This document shows positions 48,980 through 61,800 of a stretch of DNA of 64,000 nt, in pieces; position 1 is the first letter of the stretch; every line of letters starts with the position of its first letter. The stretch is taken from NCBI GenBank assembly GCA_946811185.2, contig OX328096.1, positions 39,258,011 through 39,322,010 on the forward strand. The letters are read 5' to 3'. Source of the DNA: Hippopus hippopus. Taxonomy: Eukaryota; Mollusca; Bivalvia; Cardiida; Cardiidae. The notes under the pieces are model-generated. The model was not told the DNA's origin. It was given only the letters and a program-made list of their open reading frames with translations, and searched no databases. The position numbers and the translations under genes are program-made.

Positions 48980-51900
48980 GTAATGCTATCTATTAGATTT
49001 CTGTTGTTGACTTTCATTTTTTAGATTTAAATTTTGTCCACCGTGATTGCAGACAAGTTTTCATGGGGTTTAGCGTTAGCCTTGCGGTTTGTTGGTTCAC
49101 GGTAGTTACAGTCCGATCAAGAAAAAGTCAAAATTTTTACAGAGTGTAGAATAAATCACCAAATAGTTTTCTGATTTCATCTATTACTTAGCGTCATTGA
49201 AAATATCATGCAGTTTCATCCAAACATTAGAAACAAAATCAACCTTGACCTTCACCACTGTCCCGGTGCCATTCTGAAATTGATTCATGTGACTTCGATG
49301 GTTTTCATAAAAAAATCAATACAGCTCGATATATTTTGACGCCAATTTGCAGTCACTTGATTTGAAAGTATTGCAACATGACAGCAGGTGATCTAAATAC
49401 GTCATCATGCATGTTTTTAAGTAAAACTGCGTGTAATGAAGAATTTTAGAGGGTGGGGGTAAATGGTGTTAAGCATGTTGGTGCCGATGACATCGTCTTC
49501 ACTTCCAGTATATTTTTCGTCCATTCTAATCTTTTATTTTGAAAAATAAAGTTGGCTGAGGTAAAGAAATGTCCAATTCAAAGTATTTACAATAAAAATA
49601 GAGAACAGACAAGCTGCTAGAGGGCGCTGATTTTTGTTACGACGGAAAAAAACCGATTACCTTGAAGCAATATGTACCCCAAACCTACATGTCGTGGCTA
49701 TAACGATAATTTCACTTTAGTTAACGCACATTTTAAATGAAGTACTGATCATCAGAAACATTTCTTAACAAATAAAATATATGCAATTTTGAATGCCTCT
49801 ACAACTATAAAGTCTGCTTGAATACTGCACAGTTTGCTGTAATGACATTTCACCAATCGTTCTTGTGTTGTATACAGTATCAGCTTCTTGGGAAAAACCT
49901 GGTCCCACTTCGAGTCTTTCATTTCTATAGAACAGTTCATAAATAAAGAACTGAAGAAACACATTTTATTATACTGCAAAGAAATTCCTCCCAATATGAT
50001 TGGATAATATGACCCATACATATATTCATGTACACGGGCAAAATCCATTTAAAAGCTGTTTCCCGTAAGGGAGCCTCATGTACATAGCTACATTTTCAAC
50101 ACAACATTCAAAATGGCGGCGTCAATGGATAGAAGCCGCCCACAAGATAAACATACTAAGTAGCCTGCTTCATATTATAACTAGTTTCCCTTGATAGTTG
50201 TCATTAAGGGGAAAGCATAATTATTATTTCTTAAAAGATAAGAATATAGTTGCATATATTATCCTTTGTTATCATTCTAAAACGAATATACGGCAAGGGT
50301 TAAAATGAGCTAACCCCTCATCAGGTAAGCCCTAAAAAAAATATCTGTGTTAAGGGTTTCCCTACCCTACCTAGAAAATGCTGCCGATCCTAAACTTTTT
50401 ACAATATAATTGAGAAAAAAAATATCTATTGGGTGTGATTTCCATAAATGATCCATGTAAAAAGTTTATGGGGGAAAAAATTCCCTACCTACCCTAATTA
50501 CAGCATCTCGGACCGAAACCCTACACACAGATATTTTTTGTTAGGCCTAAGCCAATTGTGAAGTGTCAAAACTCGTACATTTAACGTTAAAAGGATAACC
50601 TAATGGTCGTTTTAGGCAACTAATGGTAATTTACTTTTGCCAACAAATCTTCCAAATGCACAGTTGCTCACCTTGAAGTTGTTTAAATCCATGTTTAAAT
50701 AAAAATATGTTGAATATCTATCGCACCAACATCATCAAGTTCATGCACCAAACTACCCGTTTTTACAAGGTATCAGTGATGTCAGTTCTTAGTGACGTCG
50801 GTTTTTATTGATTTTGGGCACTCAGAAGGGAACTTCTATTTAATCAGTGAATTCCATTTGAGAGACCATAAAACAGGGAAATTTCACTGAATACACGTTG
50901 GAATGGTAAAACTTTGCATTATAATAAATTTGTTGTACGGTCAGGTGACAGGGGACATGGAAACTTGTTCACAGCTGTGGCGAATCATGTAGCCACCTGG
51001 CCTTTGGCTTGTGGCTACATGATTCACCAGAGCCGTGAACAAGTTTCCAAGTCTCCTGCCATCTAACCGTACAACTAATAATGCACACCAACACTCAAAT
51101 GAATTGTGTACTACGACATGAGGGAATTGGCTCAAACAGTATAAATGAACAGCTCTAGCTAAATTACTTTTAGTTCTTGAAGGGTGATGAAAAGGACAGA
51201 TGAGTGTCAATGGCTCTCTGTGACAACAGCACCTGAATACTAGAATAGCAAAGATTCAGACATTTTTGTCCCTTTAAATTATGTATGCACCTGTGGGACA
51301 GATTAGGCATTGTTTTAAACACTATTTTATTGTGAAACACCTGAAAGTATTGAGTGCCTTAACAAAAGAGTTGTAAACCTTTACTGTTAGTTGCTGTGAA
51401 TGTTCTGGAGAAATTGTTCTGTTGATGAGTGACCACACAAAATAGGTCACAAAATTCTCTGATGTAATAATAGACTGGAATCTTGTCTCATCACTACAGC
51501 ATGGTCACATGACTTTTTAGCATCAACACTAACTGCATCACACGTCAAGAACTTTTTCTGATTAAAATTAAATGTTAAAAGGTAGAAGGGGTTGAAAAAA
51601 TTAATAAGAAAATTGTCGCACAGTAAAAAAATCTTTCTTTTAAAAACTTATATTATTGTATTTTGTAAACTAGTAGCAGTGACATCATTGTAGCTCAAAT
51701 AAGCGGTTCACACAAAACGGTGATCTCATTCACTTCAGAGTTCACAAGAAAACCTGGATATCATTTTGGGTTTGAAAACAGGTACTCTCGAAAATAGGTC
51801 ATTTGCTGTATGAACAATTGACACAACATAATTTGCAGACAATGAAATAAAGATGGTTCAAATGATTGTTTACCAGAATTTTCTGTTAATCAAATGTTTT

Positions 51901-54900
51901 CAAAAGCTCCCTTTTAAGGAATGTTAAAACATGGAATTGTTTGGCAAAGGGTTCAACCTGTCTGACAGATTCTCTGCATTTAAGAGGGCATATATCTGAA
52001 ACAAAATTTCTTGTAGAGCAAAAATAAATTACAAAATACAGTTTTCTTTGCTAAAGTAAAGAAACTGATTTGTTATCATAAGGAAATAAGTGCATTTTCC
52101 TCTCTAAATAAGAGGATGGTCATTTTGCTGTTGGAAACTCAAACTATTTTTATTATACCAGGTATAGTGTCATCATACAGACCAGATATGATGTCACCAA
52201 ATTGCTGAAAATGTAATTTTGGTGAAGGACACAAACATAATGAGGAAGGGAAAATGTACTTTGAATGAAAAAAAAACCTTTCATTAGTTTGAATCAATTC
52301 TATCATTATCTGGTCTGAGAACAATGGAGCTCGATAAAAGCATTTAGGCAAAAGGAAAAATAAGTTCAGGGTTTTCCCTGACTTTCATGTACAAAAGTCG
52401 TTTGACCTGCTTCTAACAAATAAGAGAACACACTTAAAACTTCAGGTAATCATTTAGAAAATGTTTGGTTTCAATCATATTCAAAGAAAAAGAGGGTCAT
52501 GGAAACCCTTTTACTATAGACTGCAACATGCAGTATCTCTTGCCACATTTTTAGCTCAACTGAGTTAGAAGTGCTCAAGGTGAGCTTTTGTGATCATGTT
52601 GTGTTCGTTGTGTGTCATGCAGTTATCAGCATTTACCCTGTGTACACTCTAGAGGCTACATTTTCAGTCAAATACTCATGAAATGTGGTCAGAATATTTA
52701 TCTTGATGATATCCCAGAATACTTGTCTTGATAATATCTTAGACAAGTTTGAAAGTAGATCATGTAGAATTAAAAAGTAAGTCACTTGGCAAAATCTTAG
52801 AAAAACCTTGTCTGCAGTCTAGAGGCCACATTTTCAGTGTGATGCTCGTGAAAGCTGGTCAGAACGTTTTTCTTGATGAAATCTATGACAAGATTGAAAG
52901 CAGGTCATGTCAGGCCAAAAAGTAGGTCACTGGGCCACATCTTAGAAAAAACCTTGTTTGCACTCTAGTAGCCACATTTTTTGTTTGATCCTTATAAAAC
53001 TTGGTCAGAATATTTGTATTGATGATATCTCAGACAAGATTGAAATTTGGTTAACTTGTATAAAAAAAAGTAGGTCACTGGACCAAATCTGAGAAAAAAC
53101 CTTGTGTGCACACTAGAAGCAACATTTTTTGTCTGATACTTAAAAAACTTGTCAGAACAAGATCAAAATTGGGTTACATCATATAAAAAAGTAGGTCACC
53201 GGGCCAAATCTTAGATAAACCTTGTGTGCACTGTAGAGGCCACATTTTCAGTCTGATGCACATGAAACAGTGTCAAAATGTTTGTCTTGCTGATATCTCA
53301 GACAAGTTCCAAATTTGGCCACTACAGATCCAAGAGTAGTTTACAGGGCCAAATCTTCGAAAAACCTTGTGGATAGTCTAGAGGCCACATTTTCAGTCTG
53401 ATACTCATGAAATATTGTCAAAATGTCTGTCTACCAGCATTTTCTCTGTTTCCCACAAAGTTTTCTGCCGTTTAACTGTTTACCACACAGTCCCGAGTTT
53501 TAACGACCCTGAAAGAAAAGGCTTTTGAAAACATTGTGGGAAAAGGAGAAAATGCTGGTAACCAGCATTTTCTCCTTTTCCCACAATGTTTTCTTCCCTA
53601 TCAAAGACAAAAATCATCATTTGAGTTAAATTTAATTTGTTGTCTGCAAAGGTTTTGAATTTGGTAGAGTCCGAAATTTTGTCGTTTGGTAAAGAGTTAA
53701 AGAAAAATGTCATCAATTGCACCACATTTAATTTGTTGTCTGCTAATCTTTTCAATTTGGACAAGTCTAGAATTTTGCCATTTGGTAAAAAGTTAACCCT
53801 TTCCCAAACAATCCCTGGTTTTTACGACCCTGAGGAAGAGGCCTTTTGAAAACATTGTGGGAAGAGGAGAAAATGCTGGTAACCGGCATTTTCTCCATTT
53901 CCCACGTTTTTTCTACCATATCAAAACACTGAAATTCATTTTTACCGCTTTAATATTGTCTGCAGATGCTTTGAATTTGGAAAGGCCTAAAATTTGTCGT
54001 TTGGTAAAAAGTTAATTATACAAATACAGTATGAGGATAGCTTTACCCTCATATTGACTCCTTACTAAAATCAAAGTCATAGACTTGTAAATATTGAAAA
54101 CATTTTCAGGCAACCTATAACCTTTTACCGCACAACAAAATTTTAGACCCATCCAAATGAAAAACATTTGCAGATGACAGATCAAATGTGACTAAAACTA
54201 TCAGATAAGACTCTGAAAGGGTGGAAAACATTGTGGGAAAAGGAGGAAATGCTGGTTACCAGCATTTTCTTCTTTTCCCACAATGTTTTCAAATATCTTC
54301 TTCATCAGGGTTGTTAAAAGTTGGGATTGTGTGGTAAAGGGTTAAAATCTGCTCCAATCCCAGGGATTGTCTTTGAAAGAATAGAAAAGACTATGGGAAG
54401 TGCAGAACATGCTGGTTACCAGAATTTCCCATTCTCCCTGATTTTCTTTTCTGAATAGTAAATGTGAGTTTGACAGAATTTTAGGCAACTTCAGTTGTAC
54501 ATACAGAGCAGTTAACAAATAGTATACTTATACACATACTAGTTTAATTGATCTGCTATAATTTTCTTTCTTTTCTTGTGTGTGTACTTTTAGAACTAGC
54601 CAACTATGAGAAGAATGTTAACAGACAAATGCACAAATATAATGCATACAGGAAGGCTGCAGGAGTTCTTGCTAAACACCCAACAAAGATAAAAACTGGT
54701 CGGGAAGCAAAAGGATTGGTGAGGTTTTAGTTTTTACCCATCTTTATTTTGTCAGCAAAATTCCTTTAAGGTTTAAAAACTGATTATCAGTATTCACTCA
54801 TTCATACATCACATAAAAAAATAGATCAAAACCTTTGTCAAATGATTGGTATTTTCCCTAAGTGTTTGCTACGATTTAAAAACTGGCGGGGGGAGTAAAA

Positions 54901-57900
54901 TGATGAATAAGGTTTTTGTTCTGATACATCCTTTTAAAACACTTTTACATGTATTCATATCAGCATATCTTTTTTCAATGCTGGAAAATGTTCTCTCTAT
55001 GAAATTAGTTATGTTGAATGTACATTTATATAGTTATGTTGAATGTACATTTATACATCTTATACTCCCTGGCTCGGCCAATTTCTTTCTGAGAATTGAT
55101 GATAGTCATTGCGACAGGATTCATTCTTCTCCTACCGCTGACCATTGTCTCGACGATGGTTATGTGGGAAAACAGCCAGTGGCTAGGAAAGAAAATTGTG
55201 CGGAGTACTGGTAAAAGAGTCTCCAGGAAAGCATGAATAGGTGCACTGGCCGCCGTGATATAACAGAAATAAGGTTGAAAACAGCGTTAAACGCCATACA
55301 ATCAATCAAACAACATCTTATACTAAATTATCCTCCAGCAGATCATCTCATTTTGTTATACCCTGATAAAAAAGGCTTTTTAAAACATATTGGCATTAGT
55401 GTTACTTGTAGTTCGCACTTTGTACATTTTTCAAATTTTCTACCATTTTAATAAGTGTCATCATTTGAACTACATTTACCCCTTTACAAGTCAAGCTCTT
55501 TTAACAACCTTGACAGGGATTGCTTTTGAAAACTTTGTAGGAAAAGGAGAAAATGCTGTTTACCCTTTCACAGACAAACCCCATAATTTGAGCTAATTTT
55601 AGTTTGTCATATGCAATTGCTTTCGATTTGTCTGGTCTAAACTTTTATTGTGTGGTATAAGGTTAATTTGTCTGCAGATGCTTTCAATATAAGTCTTTTC
55701 TGGTCTTTTCACAGGGCTTCAGCTAAAGATGAATATGTTAGATTTTTCCTTTCAGGAAGGTGTTGGTGAAAAGATTGCAAAGAAAATTGACGAGTTCATA
55801 CAAACAGGGAAATTAGAAAAACTGGAAAAGGTAAACTTAATAAATTATTACCATCAGAGAAGTTGTTTTTACATCCAAGAAAAAGACCAGATCATCACAG
55901 TTACAATGTTAACATTAAATGTTTTAGATACAAAACCATGTTTAAATGAACTGGAACTTCTGAATACATCATAGAAAAAGAAGAAAATGCTGGAAATGAA
56001 CATTTTCTGATTTAGCATTGAGGTTTTCTGTCTTTGCCAGCATTTTCTCCCTTTCCCGACATGTTTCCAAAGCCTTCTACTTCAGGTTCGTTTTAACTGC
56101 ACATGATTTGAATTAAAACCAGTAGAAAATTTTGTCCTCTCAGGCTGGTAAAAGGTTAAACAACCTTCTGTAGAATTATTAATAATGGAAAATGCAAGCA
56201 TTGGTTATTATTTCTTTATAGATAAGAGCAGACGATACCAATGTTGCAATAACAGAGCTGACAAAGGTCACAGGAATTGGGTATGTATCTGGTATGCCAA
56301 CATCTTTGTTGAAAGAATGAAATTGTTGGCTGATAAAACTTGATATTTTCGAAAATCCATTTGGCAGTTTCAAAGCATGGGGAATAATGAGCACGTTACT
56401 ATTGTCACAGTATTTCCTTACCTCCCTTTTTATCTATTCACCGAATGACGAATTTAGACTTGTGTACATTAAAAGCAAACGCAGGGGACAACTTACATGT
56501 GGCTCATATAAATGGTTTTGTCTTTTAAAAGGTAGAAAACAATGTGAGAAAAGGTCCAAATTAAAGTGATGGCAGAGGACAAATTGAATGTGGCTCACAG
56601 GGTGGGATTTGTCTATGAAACAGTAGGAAACAGCGTGAGAAAAGGAGAAATACTGGTTACCAGCATTGTCTCCTTTTCAACAGTATTTCAGAAGCTATTA
56701 TATGTAAGGTCATTTAAACACAAGATTATGTGGTAAAGGACTAAGGATATAATTACTAGTAGTACTTTCCTGCATAAATTCTTCGTGTGCTACAAGGAAA
56801 GTATTTCTGCATTAAAGATCTAAATATATGTTTAAGGGAAATAGAGGTGTAAAATTTTTGTAGTACAGAAACATGTTGTTAGCAATGCTTTTCACTTATG
56901 CATTTATATTTAGGTTCTCTAACTTTATGCTACATTTTGCTTAGCAATAATCAGTATTTTTTCAGTCATAACAAACATTGGAGCCGTCTAGTGGCTTGTC
57001 TGGCCTCTATTTTCCGTGTAAATACCCTGACTCAGGGATCAGTCTTCCTAAACCAACTCTAATTGCCAAAATACAAGTTTTGAATGGATTAAAGATATTC
57101 TGGAAGTGAAAACAATGTAATCAGCACCTACGTGGTTAACACCATTTACCCTGCACTAAAAAAATTCTTTATTACACACAGTTTTACTAACAATCTGACA
57201 TGATGACATATTTAGATTGCCTGCTACAACATGTGGCAGTGTTTTCAAATCATGTGAGTACAAAACTTAATTGGTGCCAACTGTATCAAATTATAATGTT
57301 TTTTGAAAAATACAAATGTACCACCAAAGTTACATGATTCAATTTCAAAATGGCTGCAGGATAGTGATGTAAGTCAATTTTTTTTTTTTTTAAACTTTTT
57401 GATGAAATTAAATATTTTATATGACACTGACTAAAAGATGAAATTGAAAAATGATTTTGTAATTGATTCTATACTCTGTTTAATTTTTATTGTTTTTCTT
57501 GATCAGACAGTAACTACGGCAAACCAAAGATCAACAAGGCTAGTATTAGATCATGACAAATATCCCCACTTGTCAAATATGTCTTCTGCAAATTCATTTC
57601 AGGAGTTGATACATTATTTAGCATCTATCATGTTCACATGTGTACCAAGACAGACAGAAACAAGGAAGAGTTCACTTTTTCTCATTCTACTTTCTCTTTA
57701 TAGACCTGCAGCTGCTCAGAAACTGGTCCAAGAGGGTGTTATGAGTATTGATGGTAATTTAACATTGTGATTTTTTGCACAACACAGTTTAAGCTTAACC
57801 ATGGCAGCTTAGTGTCATTGCTTAGAGCTATGAAGTGTCAACTAGACGACATAGTTGTAGACTTGTCCAAATTGAAAGCATAAAATGAATTGTGGCTCAA

Positions 57901-58769
57901 ATTATTGAAGCTGTATTTGAATGGATAGAAGACATTGTGTGAAAAGGAGAATATGTTGGTTAACTGCATTTTTTTTCCTTTTTCCATAGTGTTTTGAAAA
58001 GGTTTCTGTCTCAGCATCCTTTGTACACATGGTTGTTTGGTAAAAAATTTGTGAGTTGGAATCTTAGCTTTACCAAAGCTTTTAAAGATTGATAATCGCA
58101 GGATTTGTTCTGCTCCCACTGTTTAACCATCTAGTAACAATTCCATGTTTTCACCACTCTGAAGAAGAATGCTTTTGAACATTTTTTTGGGAAAAGAAGA
58201 AAATGCTGGTAAAGAGCTTTTTCTCCATTTCCCACAATTTTTTTAACCTTTCAAAGACATATTTAACCATTTGATCCATGCTTATCATTTGCAAATGCTT
58301 TCGGTTTTGACCAGTATAAAACTTTGTCATCTGGTGCATAGTTAACATAGAGTTGACTGTATTTGTTGTTGACAAAAGTAGTTAGTGGCTTGGAAATAAA
58401 AAAATCTGTGCATTATACTGATGAGAAGCTCTATGAATATATGGATATGTGCATTGACTTCCTTATATGAGCAAAACTATGTTGAAAATGGTGTTAAATA
58501 CCACATATATATGAGCCATGCTCTGGCAAAAAGGGGCTTAATGCATCTCTGTAATGCATTATACCAGTCAAGCCATCAGATAATTATGGATCCATAATAG
58601 CCACTTTTTTTACAACCGACTTAATCTTGAGGTAGACTGGCCCTTGGACATACAGAAAATTGACCAACAGCGAAAAGTTTCGACCAACGTCAACCTGCGC
58701 GTACTGCGCGGGCTGACTTGGGTCGATCCTTTTTGCAGATGCATTAAGCCCCTTTTTCATAGAGCATGG

Positions 58770-58868
<99 letters not shown>

Positions 58869-61800
58869 CTCACAAATCTTTAATATAGGGTTAATATGCA
58901 CATTCCATACATGTTGAATGCTGCAGTTACAATTTTTTTGTACATGACTATTGATTATAGGTGGTAGACTTTCAAATAGGTTGAGTCTGTTATAAAACCC
59001 CAGATATTTGCATTTTCAAGTCAGATTTGATCATAATATCTTTAAAAGAATAGCAAGTAGTAAATATTTAAAATCAGACTACATACTCTGTGCTGTCTGA
59101 TCTTGATCTGCACTACAACTGTTATTGTGTAGGCTATCCGGGGGTTAAACTGCATTTGTTCTCCTGTAGTATTCTTGAGTAATAACATCTACTTTTCAGA
59201 TCTAAGAAAAAGTCCTCAAAAGCTCAACCATCACCAACAAATAGGCCTGAGGTATGCTAGGAAAATTATTTATGAGCTATACTCTTTGAAAAGGGGGCTT
59301 AATGGATCTGCAAAAAGTATCAACCCAGGTCAGCCTGCGCAATCTGCGCAGGCTAACCAGCGTCAAAACTTTTTGCTATTGGTAAAATTTCTGCATTGCA
59401 AAGGACCATTCTACCTTGTGATTCAGTGGGTTGTAAAACAAAATGGATTTTACATGTGATAACTCGCGTAGTATAATACATCATTGAGATGCATTCAACC
59501 TCCTTTTGTCAGAGCATTGCTTTTATGTTTTAATATCCCACACAACAAAGTTAGGAAAGAGATATACTTTTTAGTTACGGTAACTCTTTATCACACAAGA
59601 AGATTTTAGACGGGTCCAAATTGAAAGCATTTGCAGACAACAAATTTTATGTGCCCTAAATGACTGGATTTGTTTCTGAAAGGCTAGAAAACAATGTGGG
59701 GGAAAAAAAAGAGAAAATGCTGGTTACCAGCATTTTCTCTTTTTCCCACAATGTTTGCTCTAGTCTAATTTCCCAGAGTTGTTAAAACTGGAGATTGTGT
59801 GGTAATGGGTTGATTTGGCTGAAATTTTACTGGAGGCCTACCTGCCATTAGAACTTTCGCATCTGCAATTTTCATTATGATTGGTCAACTATTACTGGAG
59901 TGATGGCACTCTGATTGTATTTTCCCGATACAGTGACAAGGCAAGCTGTGGGAGGGTATTTATTGGCAACATTCCAATTTTACAGTTCTATTCTGCTTAA
60001 CCCTTTCCCACACAATCCTTAGTTTTAAAGACCCTGAGGAGGAAGCCTTTTTAAAAAAATGGGAAAAAAGGAGAAAATGCTTGTAACCAGCATTTTTGCC
60101 TTTTCCCACAATTTTTTCTGTACTTTTAAAGACAGATTTCATATTTTGTGCAACATTTAGTTTGTCATCTGCAAATGCTTTCAATTTGGACCAGTTTAAA
60201 TTTTGTTGTTTGGTAAATAGTTAACCTTTGAAGCATAGAATTAATGATCTGGACCTTTTTAATTATGAATAAAAGCTCAAAATATTTCAAGATTGTTTCT
60301 GTAAGGATATGTAACATAGTATTGGACAGTGTTGATCTAAGATCAGACTGCGGGTTCTGTGCAGTCTGATCTTGATCTTCACTTTCCACAAAACAGCTTA
60401 TGATGGTTCTAGGGCTGCATTTCAATAAACTGCGTAGATTAACACAAATTATTTGGGAATGTATATAACATATAATCCCTGCTTTGCACAAAGATACAAA
60501 CTGGTGAAAAGTTATGTAAATACTGGTATTCACTGAAATCATAGGGTTTTGCAGTTTAGTGAAACCTGGTAACCAGCATTTTCTCCTTTTCCACAATTTT
60601 TTCCAAACTTCCCTAAACAAATTTCAAGGTTTGATCCACATTTATTTTGTCGTCTGCAAATGCCTTCAACTTCAACTAGATCTAATCTAAAATTGTGATG
60701 TTTGGTAAAGACTTAAAGTGCCCTAAACTTTTTTCCAGACATTTTGAAGATTTTGAAAAACGAATTCCAAGGGAAGAAATGCTCAAGTTACAGGTAAAGT
60801 CAAGTGCTTGCATGACAAACTGAGTTACCGTGATGGACATGGTGGCTGAATTTGAACAGAATAATGTTGGCTCTGTGAAAAAAAATTACTGGGTTGTAAC
60901 AGAATGTAGGAAAAGAAAAGATTGTTATCTTTGGCGAGATGACTTTTTTCAAATACTGACCTATGTGATCTACATGCGCAGACAGCGGTTTTGATGGTTT
61001 TCCCAAATCCTATCAGGGGTGTGGAAATCTTAGAATTTTCTACTTGTCCACGGACAAGTAAATTAAAAAAGTCCACTTGTCCGCCGGAGCAGCTTGCTTG
61101 TCCAAAACAAAACCATTTTAAATTGCATTCAACCAAGCTTTGTTAAAAAGACACTGTCTTGTTTGTCATATTCCTTATCGCGGTACGTTTTTATATTTAC
61201 GTTTGGAGCCGCTGGATGCTTTCCAGGTCCCAAACTTCTCACATTCTATTTGCTTCGAACATTTAATTTAATAAAAAACCTGACCCATTTTCTCCGATTT
61301 TACACATCATTTGATCGCTGAATCGCAAATTGTTTTGGTTTGAGACGGTTTCCGGCAGAGGAGACTGTGCCTGAACCACGGCCCTTTCCACACCGAAGCT
61401 GGACCATCAGATTAAAGGTTAAAATATTCACATGTGCGACATTGTCGTAAAAGATCTTTGAATCAGTGCTGAAATGATAATAAAAATATTTTAATCCACA
61501 TTTGTGATCTTGAAAGTATTCAGACATTTTCCAAGGCAAAAAAAGCGACATGCAAAAACAACCACATATTATACCTACCCTGTCGTATGTGGTGATTGCG
61601 GGGGTACACCAAATGTGTATTTTGGGTTTTCGAATTCAGGGATCATCTCAACCCGCTGTTTATCATTTGAAATGTCATTTTGTACAAAGGATGAATATTT
61701 GTATTTCACTGTGTAATGTTTACAACAGATATTTGTTTCAAAACTTTCCCCTATTTTTTACTTGTCTGTGGACAACTAGATTGAAAAAAGTCACTTGTCC

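Noticed and set aside
49752..50048. 98-codon minus-strand frame as a gene
   Set aside because: No recognisable motif; the length is possible by chance in AT-rich DNA.
58584..58901. Poly-Val-Cys frame on the minus strand and poly-Thr-His on the plus strand
   Set aside because: Translation of the CA microsatellite.
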